Source: Lachnospiraceae bacterium (GTDB lineage: Bacteria > Bacillota > Clostridia > Lachnospirales > Lachnospiraceae). From it: DNA of 6,768 nt. The translations under genes were made by a program, and so were the position numbers. The stretch is taken from contig JAAUZS010000027.1 of assembly GCA_014804495.1 (NCBI GenBank), positions 1 to 6,768 on the forward strand. The letters are read 5' to 3'. Of this stretch, positions 1 through 6,380 are shown piece by piece (position 1 is the stretch's first letter; each line of letters starts with the position of its first letter). A model generated the notes under the pieces. It was not told the origin of the DNA. It worked only from the letters and a program-made list of their open reading frames with translations, and ran no database searches.

Positions 1-374
1 TTTTTAATGACGAAAATGCTAATACACCTGAAAATTCACAGCGCTATTTTACAATAGAGTGTAAATGCTTGTCGTCAAGTACGGAAGAACAAAATTATGT
101 GGAAAAAGGAATAAACCGCTTTGTTTTAGATGAATGGGGATATGGTAGGAATGAAAAAAGCGGTATGATGGTGGCATATATGAAAGACAAAGATACGGAT
201 AAACATTTGTGTCAGATAAATAAGCATAACGATAAATATGCATATCCGTTACTAATTATCTGTTCCAGTGAAAATGAAGATGTGTACAGATATATCCAAA
301 AATTTGAAACAAGGGAGTTTGAACCCAAGCGTTTCAATCTGAATCATTTATGGGTGAACGTGAATAAGCAATAG
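1..374 (+). CDS. C-terminal part of a PD-(D/E)XK-like restriction endonuclease-type protein (5' end outside window)
   Basis: The reading frame is open from base 3 to the TAG at 372-374, so this is the last 123 residues of a longer gene. Near the visible start is the hydrophobic strand YFTIECKCL, with E19 and K21 forming an E-x-K signature like the second half of a PD-(D/E)XK nuclease active site. The upstream acidic residue would lie outside the window. After it comes a pattern I associate with uncharacterised nuclease-like proteins of defence loci: YVEKGINRFVLDEWGY, then GMMVAYM, then a short hydrophobic strand (PLLIICSS). A TTG at 69 could be read as a start, but it would cut off the E-x-K strand, so I treat the gene as running in from the left. 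It ends 62 bases before the methyltransferase gene on the same strand. It may be an extra nuclease of the same locus or an unrelated defence gene. The nuclease call rests on one motif and is tentative. Confidence 0.6.
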   Translation, partial: FNDENANTPENSQRYFTIECKCLSSSTEEQNYVEKGINRFVLDEWGYGRNEKSGMMVAYMKDKDTDKHLCQINKHNDKYAYPLLIICSSENEDVYRYIQKFETREFEPKRFNLNHLWVNVNKQ

Positions 375-423
375 GAGTACTGTTCAATTAAATATATGAC
401 AAAGCGATATAAGCTTAGCAAAT

Positions 424-427
424 GAGG
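424..427 (+). promoter_or_regulatory. ribosome binding site (GAGG) for the methyltransferase-half gene
   Basis: GAGG lies 9 bases before the ATG at 437. The frame upstream of that ATG is closed by a TAA at 428-430, so no longer start is possible and the protein must begin only eight residues before its NPPY motif. Confidence 0.7.
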
Positions 428-436
428 TAAAATAAA

Positions 437-1477
437 ATGAAATTTGATTTTGTAATAGGTAATCCACCATATCAGGATGAAACAAATGGAGAAGAACGTA
501 ATTACGCCCCTCCAGTTTACAATATGTTTCTGGACGAGGCATATAAAATTGCAGATGTGGTTGAAATGATTCACCCTGCAAGATTTTTATTTAATGCAGG
601 ATCAACACCAAAAGCGTGGAATGAAAAAATGCTGAATGATGACCATTTAAAAGTGTTACATTATGAACCTGATAGTAATAAAATATTCTCTGATTTGTCA
701 ACGCCAATTAAAGGCGGTGTTGCTATTACATATAGAGATAAAAATGTTAATTATGGTGCAATTCAGGCATTTACACAATTTCCTGAATTAAATTCTATTA
801 CACATAAAGTAACGAGCAGTCAGTTCTTTCAGAGTTTATCAGATATTGTTTTTTCAAGAACGGCTTATAGGTTGACAGATATTATGCATAAGGAAAATCC
901 AAGTGCTATAACCAAGTTGAGCAATGGACATGCCTATGATATGTCATCTAATATTTTTCAACGACTGCCGGATATTTTCTATAGTGAACAGCCAAATGAT
1001 GGTAAAGAGTATCTTCGGATTCTTGGTAGAGATAATAATCAAAGAATTTATAAATATATCAGAAAAGATTATGTAAATGAAGTGAAGAATCTATATTCTT
1101 TTAAAGTTTATGTTGCACAGGCAAATGGTAGCGGACAATTTGGTGAGGCTTTAAGTCAGCCAATCATTGAAAGACCGGGAGTTGGTGCAACGGAAACATT
1201 TATTAGTATTGGAAATTTTGATACACTTTTAGAAGCGGAAGCGTTAGAAAAATATATTAGAACGAAGTTTTTGAGAGCATTACTGAGTGTATTAAAAGTA
1301 ACGCAAAATGGTAATAAGCCAGTTTGGAGAATGATTCCTTTACAGGATTTTACAACTTCTTCTGACATCAACTGGTTAGCCACTATAGCGGATATAGACA
1401 AGCAGCTTTATAAAAAATACAATCTAACTGATGAAGAAATTAACTTCATTGAAACCAAAGTAAAGGAGATGGCGTAA
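437..1477 (+). CDS. N6-adenine DNA methyltransferase, catalytic NPPY half plus target-recognition-like region (Eco57I-type)
   Basis: The 346-residue protein opens with MKFDFVIGNPPYQ. NPPY at residues 9-12 is motif IV, the catalytic tetrapeptide of N6-adenine methyltransferases, which transfer a methyl group from SAM to adenine in DNA. ARFLF and the segment around IKGGVAITYRD resemble later motifs of the same fold. The C-terminal half, with FKVYVAQANGSG near residue 222, ETFISIGNF near 253 and IPLQDF near the end, resembles the target-recognition region of Eco57I/Type ISP-like enzymes. What is missing is motif X and the SAM-binding motifs I-III, which normally precede NPPY. An in-frame TAA at 428-430 shows they are not simply hidden by a wrong start. 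Those motifs are found at the C-terminus of the next gene's product, so I infer that the two proteins assemble into one methyltransferase. The gene overlaps its neighbour by one base (TAATG), implying coupled translation. By family the modified base should be adenine; the target site cannot be read from sequence. Confidence 0.87.
   Translation: MKFDFVIGNPPYQDETNGEERNYAPPVYNMFLDEAYKIADVVEMIHPARFLFNAGSTPKAWNEKMLNDDHLKVLHYEPDSNKIFSDLSTPIKGGVAITYRDKNVNYGAIQAFTQFPELNSITHKVTSSQFFQSLSDIVFSRTAYRLTDIMHKENPSAITKLSNGHAYDMSSNIFQRLPDIFYSEQPNDGKEYLRILGRDNNQRIYKYIRKDYVNEVKNLYSFKVYVAQANGSGQFGEALSQPIIERPGVGATETFISIGNFDTLLEAEALEKYIRTKFLRALLSVLKVTQNGNKPVWRMIPLQDFTTSSDINWLATIADIDKQLYKKYNLTDEEINFIETKVKEMA
1462..1468 (+). 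promoter_or_regulatory. ribosome binding site (AAAGGAG) for the nuclease-helicase gene
   Basis: AAAGGAG sits inside the end of the preceding gene, 8 bases before the ATG at 1477. That ATG shares its A with the TAA stop at 1475-1477. A strong site at good spacing supports this start and translational coupling, which would keep the two halves of the methyltransferase at matched levels. Confidence 0.8.
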
Positions 1478-4400
1478 TGGCAGAGATAAAAATTAAGACA
1501 GCCAAGCGGGTTGTTCCTATGATTTACGCATACACCACTCCTGAAATTGCAAGGCATGACGGTTGGACAAAAATAGGATATACGGAACAGGCAGTAGAAA
1601 AACGCCTAAAACAGCAGGCGCACACAATCGACGTTATTTACCATGAAGAATGGAAAGGAAATGCTGTTTATGATGATGGCTCTGGTGAGATTTTCAGTGA
1701 TAAAGATTTCCATGTATATTTAAGGAAATTAGGCATTGAAAATAACAGGGAAAACGAATGGTTTCACATAGACGGAACAGAATCACAGAAAAGATTTTTT
1801 GAATTTCGCTCCAACCGTGGTATCGTAAAAAGCGAAGATACTGTGATTCCATACACTTTAAGAAATGAACAAGAAATGGCAGTGCTGCAGACAGAAGAAT
1901 ATTTTAAATCAGGTAGAGGGAGAGAATTCCTTTGGAATGCGAAGCCGAGATTTGGAAAGACACTGTCTGTTTATGAATTGTGCCAGAAATTAGAAGCGGA
2001 AAACATACTGATTGTCACAAACCGTCCGGCAATCGCTAATTCATGGTATTCAGATTATGCGAAGTTTCTTGGAACGCAGTCAGGATATCAGTTTGTCAGC
2101 AATACAGATTCTCTAAAAGGGAAGTCGTTGGTTATTTCACGAGAAGATTATGTAAAGGTCAATTCGGTTTCAGACAATCCGTATTGCTGCATTGAATTTG
2201 TCAGTTTACAGGACTTGAAAGGCTCCGTGTATTTTGGCGGCGATTATGATAAGTTAAAAGAAGTTGCGGATATGGAATGGGACTTATTGGTTATTGATGA
2301 AGCACACGAAGGCGTAGATACCTATAAAACAGATGTAGCATTCGACCATATCAAGAGAAAGTTTACATTACACTTGTCGGGAACACCTTTTAAAGCACTC
2401 GCAAATGATAAATTTCCAGATAATGCAATTTTTAATTGGACATATGCGGACGAGCAGTTGGCAAAGCGTGATTGGAATTCTCCAGAAGGAGATGAGAATC
2501 CATATGCGACATTGCCACAGCTAAACATGTTCACTTACCAGATGTCAGAGGTTATCAAGGATGAATTAGAACAGGGAATTGAGATTCAGGGTGAAACGGA
2601 AGAATATGCTTTTGACTTGAACCTTTTCTTTGAAACGAAAAATGGACAGTTTGTGCATGAGAGTTCAGTAGATAAATTTTTGGATGCTATGACAACGCAG
2701 TCTAAGTTTCCTTTTTCCACGGAAGAATTGCGAAATGAACTGAAACATACATTTTGGCTTTTGAATCGTGTGGACAGTGCAAAGGCGTTGGCGAAGAAAC
2801 TGGAACAACATCCGATATTTGGTGAGTATAAAATTATACTTGCTGCCGGAGATGGGGTAATGGACAGCGCAGGATTAGATTCTGAGGAAGAAAGCAAAAA
2901 ATCCTTTGATAAAGTGGTAGCTGCTGTTAAAAACTATGAGAAAACAATTACTTTGTCTGTTGGACAATTGACAACAGGCGTTACAATACCGGAATGGACA
3001 GCGGTACTTATGCTGAGTAATATGAAAAGTCCATCTTTATATATGCAGGCGGCATTCAGAGCACAGAATCCATGTCTGTTTTCTCAGAATGGCGAGTTTT
3101 ATCGTAAGAAAAACGCCTATGTATTTGACTTTGATCCGGCTCGTACATTGATGATATTTGAGGAATTTGCAAATGATTTATCTGCAAAAACTTCTGATGG
3201 GCGTGGAGATGCAAGAACACGAAAAGAAAATGTAAAGGAACTGCTGAATTTCTTTCCGGTTATTGGCGAGGACGAGAACGGGGAAATGGTGGAACTGGAT
3301 GCAGAAAAAGTGCTGTCTATACCACGAAAAATCCGTTCTCAGGAAGTGGTGCGTAGAGGATTTATGAGTGATTTCCTGTTCCAAAATATTTCCCATGTAT
3401 TCCATGCGCCGCAGGAAGTGATAGATATTATAACATCTTTTGCACCTGTTCAGGAACCGGGTAAGAAAGCGGATATTACACCTGATACATCAGAGAAGCT
3501 TTCATTAGATGGCAATGGAGAAGTATCTTTGGAAGAAGGATATGTGATTGGAAGGTCAGCGGAGCTGTTTGGAGAAAAGATATACGAGAGTATCCCATAC
3601 ATGCTGAATGATGCGATATCGGATATCAACATGGCACAAGATTCAGCGGAATATTCGGCTGAAAAATTGAAACAGACACTACATACAGAAGCGGTTAAAA
3701 CCATTATTGATACAGCAAAAGAGGAATATGCTTCAGATATGAGAAGTTCTACCCGCAATCAGATAGAACGTAAGTTGAAAGAAGAAACTGATTCACTTGT
3801 CAATAAGGCATTTGGCAATTATAAAATTGAAGCAAATACCATTGAAAAAGAAAGACAGGATGCTCTGGACAACTGCGTTGCGGAGAACAAGAGCGAGGAA
3901 GAAGTGAATCGGGAATTCAACAAGCGGCAAGAGGAGGCAGCATCAAAATTACAGGAAACATTAAATACATCTATCAGTGACTTTGTAAAGTCTGCTAGTG
4001 AAGATGTCGTAAGAACTATAGAAACAAGTAAAAAGGAACGTGAGAAAAAGGGAATTGAAGATTCTGTAAGGGATCATCTGAGAGGCTTTTCCAGAACAAT
4101 TCCGTCGTTTCTTATGGCATATGGAACAGCGGAAACAACCCTTGAAAACTTTGATGCTATTATTCCGGACGAGGTTTTTGAAGAAGTTACGAGTATATCT
4201 CTTGCGCAGTTTAGGTTTTTATGGGATGGCGGTTCGTACATTAACGAACAGACTGGAGAAGAGGAAATGTTTGAAGGAAAGCTGTTTGATTCCGTTGTGT
4301 TCAATGATTCTGTAAAAGAGTTTCTGAACTTGAAGAAAAAACTTGCAGATTATTTCGATGAAAACAGTACAGAGGATATTTTTGACTATATTCCCCCTCA

Positions 4401-4800
4401 GAAAACAAACCAGATTTTTACACCTAAGTGGGTGGTTAAAGAAATGGTTGATAAGCTGGAGGAAGAAAATCCAGGATGTTTCGATATGTCGGATAAGACC
4501 TTTATTGATTTGTATATGAAATCGGGACTTTATATTACGGAGATTGTGAAAAGACTCTATCAGAGCAATATTATGAAAGAAAAGTTTACGAAGAAAGAGG
4601 AACGACTTCGGCATATTTTTGAGAAACAGGTGTATGGTCTTGCACCTACGGAGATTATTTATAGAATCGCGACGAATTATATTCTTGGGTTTGATGAGAA
4701 TGTAGTAATTACGAAACATAATTTCCGCCAGGTGGACGCTTTAGAGTATGCTAAAAATGGAACTTTAGAAGAAATGTTGGATGAGATTTATAAGGAGTGA
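1477..4800 (+). CDS. GIY-YIG-like nuclease / DEAH helicase / SAM-binding methyltransferase-half fusion (Type ISP-like restriction subunit)
   Basis: This 1107-residue protein appears to be the restriction and translocation engine of the locus. Residues 15-96 look like a T5orf172/GIY-YIG nuclease: IYAYT (16-20), TKIGYT (31-36), R43 and EWF (94-96) sit where that fold keeps its two signature strands, catalytic arginine and possibly its metal-binding glutamate. A superfamily 2 helicase follows, with AKPRFGKT as Walker A (155-162, lysine 161), DEAH (274-277), SGTP (301-304), TTGVT (499-503) and QAAFRAQNP as motif VI (524-532). Residues of about 720-870 are charged and strongly helical, probably coiled coil. 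The C-terminus carries methyltransferase motif X (QIFTPKWVV, 979-987), a variant motif I (DLYMKSG, 1011-1017) and a motif II/III-like region (from VYGLAPTEI, 1052-1060). The protein then stops where NPPY should follow; NPPY opens the preceding gene. I infer that this chain cuts and moves DNA and binds SAM, and depends on its partner for target recognition. The helicase call is secure, the nuclease call likely. Confidence 0.88.
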   Translation: MAEIKIKTAKRVVPMIYAYTTPEIARHDGWTKIGYTEQAVEKRLKQQAHTIDVIYHEEWKGNAVYDDGSGEIFSDKDFHVYLRKLGIENNRENEWFHIDGTESQKRFFEFRSNRGIVKSEDTVIPYTLRNEQEMAVLQTEEYFKSGRGREFLWNAKPRFGKTLSVYELCQKLEAENILIVTNRPAIANSWYSDYAKFLGTQSGYQFVSNTDSLKGKSLVISREDYVKVNSVSDNPYCCIEFVSLQDLKGSVYFGGDYDKLKEVADMEWDLLVIDEAHEGVDTYKTDVAFDHIKRKFTLHLSGTPFKALANDKFPDNAIFNWTYADEQLAKRDWNSPEGDENPYATLPQLNMFTYQMSEVIKDELEQGIEIQGETEEYAFDLNLFFETKNGQFVHESSVDKFLDAMTTQSKFPFSTEELRNELKHTFWLLNRVDSAKALAKKLEQHPIFGEYKIILAAGDGVMDSAGLDSEEESKKSFDKVVAAVKNYEKTITLSVGQLTTGVTIPEWTAVLMLSNMKSPSLYMQAAFRAQNPCLFSQNGEFYRKKNAYVFDFDPARTLMIFEEFANDLSAKTSDGRGDARTRKENVKELLNFFPVIGEDENGEMVELDAEKVLSIPRKIRSQEVVRRGFMSDFLFQNISHVFHAPQEVIDIITSFAPVQEPGKKADITPDTSEKLSLDGNGEVSLEEGYVIGRSAELFGEKIYESIPYMLNDAISDINMAQDSAEYSAEKLKQTLHTEAVKTIIDTAKEEYASDMRSSTRNQIERKLKEETDSLVNKAFGNYKIEANTIEKERQDALDNCVAENKSEEEVNREFNKRQEEAASKLQETLNTSISDFVKSASEDVVRTIETSKKEREKKGIEDSVRDHLRGFSRTIPSFLMAYGTAETTLENFDAIIPDEVFEEVTSISLAQFRFLWDGGSYINEQTGEEEMFEGKLFDSVVFNDSVKEFLNLKKKLADYFDENSTEDIFDYIPPQKTNQIFTPKWVVKEMVDKLEEENPGCFDMSDKTFIDLYMKSGLYITEIVKRLYQSNIMKEKFTKKEERLRHIFEKQVYGLAPTEIIYRIATNYILGFDENVVITKHNFRQVDALEYAKNGTLEEMLDEIYKE
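4792..4797 (+). promoter_or_regulatory. ribosome binding site (AAGGAG) embedded in the helicase gene's last codons
   Basis: AAGGAG forms the last two sense codons (Lys-Glu) of the nuclease-helicase gene and lies 6 bases before the ATG at 4804. This fixes the start of the small downstream gene and ties its translation to that of the restriction subunit. Confidence 0.8.
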
Positions 4801-4803
4801 GAC

Positions 4804-4989
4804 ATGCCAAGAGCAAAAAAAGAATCAGTGCCTATATCGGCAAGAATAGAAAAAAGAACATTTGAACGTCTTGAAAAGTTCTGTGATGATTCAGGACTTG
4901 GAAAGACGGTGACGCTGGAGAGGGCGTTGAATTTATATATGGATGATTATTATGGAAAACTCGGGCAATCAATTATTGAGCACAGATAG
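4804..4989 (+). CDS. small ribbon-helix-helix (CopG/Arc-like) protein, candidate regulator
   Basis: The 61-residue protein has a short basic N-terminus (PRAKKES) and a strand-like segment (VPISARIE, 9-16) that would form the DNA-contacting ribbon. A first helix follows (about 17-31, ERLEKFCDDSG), then a GLGKT turn and a second helix (about 34-48, TLERALNLYMDDYY). This spacing is that of the ribbon-helix-helix fold, found in CopG/Arc repressors and many antitoxins, which bind DNA as dimers. It starts three bases after the helicase stop with a strong ribosome binding site, so it belongs to the restriction operon, and it ends 80 bases before the ATPase gene. I infer that it controls the restriction genes, the ATPase-nuclease pair, or both. 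No toxin gene lies directly beside it, so a toxin-antitoxin role is less likely. Being small, it could also be an accessory DNA-binding subunit of the restriction enzyme. The fold is fairly clear, the role is inference. Confidence 0.78.
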   Translation: MPRAKKESVPISARIEKRTFERLEKFCDDSGLGKTVTLERALNLYMDDYYGKLGQSIIEHR

Positions 4990-5069
4990 AGAGTGTTTCA
5001 TTTAAATTGTTTTTAATAGGGGAATCTGGTAAAAATATGGATAGAAGCATTGAAATGGAGAAAAGTAAA
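4990..5069 (+). other. 80-base gap between the regulator and the Septu ATPase gene
   Basis: This AT-rich gap is the largest non-coding stretch in the window and the only obvious place for a separate promoter for the ptuA-ptuB pair. A TTGTTT at 5007-5012 followed 17 bases later by TAAAAA (5030-5035) is a poor match to a sigma-A promoter, and I do not call it. I see no clear hairpin terminator or inverted repeat. Two in-frame ATGs (5037 and 5055) lie within it, so part of it could be coding if the ATPase starts earlier than proposed. Confidence 0.4.
5057..5060 (+). promoter_or_regulatory. ptuA: ribosome binding site (GGAG) that selects the ATPase start at 5070
   Basis: GGAG is 9 bases before the ATG at 5070. 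Earlier in-frame starts are weaker: TTG at 5007 has no site, ATG at 5037 has only a GGGGA about 13 bases upstream, and ATG at 5055 has none. Starting at 5070 gives MIIKSIGLKNYRCF, the usual opening of this ATPase class. Confidence 0.65.
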
Positions 5070-6380
5070 ATGATAATTAAGAGTATAGGGTTAAAAAATT
5101 ACAGATGTTTTGAAGATATCGAGATAGATTTCCATGAGAAACTGACGGTAATCGTTGGGGATAATGGTTCTGGAAAGACTTCTATTCTTGAAGGTTTGGC
5201 TGTTTCTCTAGGAACAATGTTCATAGGATTGGATGGGCGGGTTGGTGTAAGCATCAACAAAAAGGATGCTAGATTAAAAGCATATTTGATGGGAGCGTTT
5301 GAGGATGTACAGCCGCAGTATCCGGTAGAAATAACTGCTACAGGTGAAATAGATGGACAAAAGATTACATGGAAGCGCTCTTTAAATGGAGAAAATGGCA
5401 GTACAACTGTAAAAGATGCAAAAGATATGACGGATATTGCAAAAGGCTACCAACAACGCATGCGGGATGGAGATACAACACTGATACTTCCTATCATTGC
5501 ATATTATGGAACTGGACGCTTGTGGGACTATCATAGAGAAAAGAAAATCGACACGTTTAAAAACAGCGCAAAAACAAATGGCTATATTGACAGTCTGGAT
5601 GGAACAGCAAATATTAAACTGATGATGAATTGGTTCAAAAAGAAAACACTCCAAAAAATGCAAAGGCGTTCAGAAGGATTGAGAGAGTTCGTGGAGCTTT
5701 TGGTTGTCTATCGGGCAATGTCAAAGTGTTATGAACGTGTTACGGGATACAAAGATGTATCTTTTGGTTATAATCTGGATACGAATGAGATTGAATGTTA
5801 CTATATTAATGAGGATAAGCTTAAAATGAGTATTCCGTTGTCACAGATGAGTGATGGATACAAAAGTACAATTAGTCTGATAGCGGACATTGCCTATCGA
5901 ATGGCTGTATTAAATCCACAGATGGGAATTGACGTAATTGATAAAACAGATGGAGTGATTCTGATTGATGAGGTGGATTTGCATTTGCATCCGGCATGGC
6001 AGCATCGTATTCTTGGAGATTTACAGGAGATTTTCCCAAGAGTTCAGTTTATTGTTACAACTCATGCACCGGCAGTGATAAGCAGCGCAAAGAGTGAGAA
6101 CCTTGTGATATTAAAGGATTATGAGGTGATAGATGCAGATGCCGAGATTTATGGAAATGATGTAAATTCTATTCTGAAAGATATTATGGGAGTATCGGAA
6201 CGCAATCCAGTCATTGCAAGTATGTTTAATCAATTTTATTCATTGTTGAATGACGGGCAATACGATGAGGCGGAAAAGATCTTGGATGAGATTGATGGAC
6301 AGCGAGATTATCATGATAAGGAAGTAGCAGCTGACAGAGTGAAGTTAAAACTCGAGAGAATCCGGGGAGGGTATAAATGA
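5070..6380 (+). CDS. ptuA: Septu ATPase PtuA-like (ABC/SMC-type AAA ATPase)
   Basis: From the ATG at 5070 the protein has 436 residues and the complete set of motifs of a RecF/SMC-like ATPase. It opens with the typical strand IIKSIGLKNYRCFEDIEIDF. Walker A is GDNGSGKT (30-37, lysine 36), and the signature is LSQMSDGYKS (257-266). Walker B is GVILIDEVDLHLHP (295-308, with D300 and E301), and the H-loop is TTHAP with H332. It has no long coiled coil, which separates it from SMC and Rad50. In Septu systems PtuA assembles as a multimer, holds the nuclease PtuB and uses nucleotide binding to control it. The 4-base ATGA overlap with an HNH gene of the PtuB type supports this assignment over OLD-family or generic AAA proteins. 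OLD proteins would carry a TOPRIM domain, which I do not see. A longer form from ATG 5037 would add 11 residues. The ATPase family is certain; the Septu role rests on the partner gene. Confidence 0.86.
   Translation: MIIKSIGLKNYRCFEDIEIDFHEKLTVIVGDNGSGKTSILEGLAVSLGTMFIGLDGRVGVSINKKDARLKAYLMGAFEDVQPQYPVEITATGEIDGQKITWKRSLNGENGSTTVKDAKDMTDIAKGYQQRMRDGDTTLILPIIAYYGTGRLWDYHREKKIDTFKNSAKTNGYIDSLDGTANIKLMMNWFKKKTLQKMQRRSEGLREFVELLVVYRAMSKCYERVTGYKDVSFGYNLDTNEIECYYINEDKLKMSIPLSQMSDGYKSTISLIADIAYRMAVLNPQMGIDVIDKTDGVILIDEVDLHLHPAWQHRILGDLQEIFPRVQFIVTTHAPAVISSAKSENLVILKDYEVIDADAEIYGNDVNSILKDIMGVSERNPVIASMFNQFYSLLNDGQYDEAEKILDEIDGQRDYHDKEVAADRVKLKLERIRGGYK
6366..6370 (+). promoter_or_regulatory. ptuB: ribosome binding site (GGAGG) for the HNH gene
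   Basis: GGAGG lies 6 bases before the ATG at 6377, inside the last codons of the ATPase gene. The ATG overlaps the TGA stop at 6378-6380, so the two products should be made together. Confidence 0.8.

Noticed and set aside
69..374. A complete small gene starting at TTG 69
   Set aside because: The frame is open leftwards to the window edge and the E-x-K strand lies before this TTG, so it is more likely the interior of a longer gene.
396..425. Nine-codon open frame (MTKRYKLSK) whose TGA overlaps the ribosome binding site of the methyltransferase-half gene, a possible leader peptide
   Set aside because: The nearest AGGAG (373-377) is 18 bases away, too far for efficient initiation, and no attenuator hairpin is visible. 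Such short frames are common by chance.
4121..4315. 64-residue plus-strand open frame in a second frame within the helicase gene
   Set aside because: It lies wholly inside a well-supported coding region and has no recognisable motif.
4219..4719. 166-residue open frame on the minus strand inside the helicase gene
   Set aside because: It is antisense to the conserved methyltransferase motif X and I coding sequence, has an unlikely composition (rich in I, F, N, H, K) and no recognisable domain. It is a shadow of the real gene.
4804..4989. Antitoxin of a toxin-antitoxin pair
   Set aside because: The flanking genes are a 1107-residue restriction subunit and a PtuA-like ATPase. No small toxin gene is adjacent.
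5007..5036. Sigma-A-like promoter (TTGTTT, 17-base spacer, TAAAAA) before the ATPase gene
   Set aside because: Only 3 of 6 and 4 of 6 consensus matches in an AT-rich region where such hits are expected by chance.
4990..5069. Retron non-coding RNA upstream of the ATPase-HNH pair
   Set aside because: The gap is only 80 bases, shows no paired a1/a2 inverted repeats, and no reverse transcriptase gene is present in the window.
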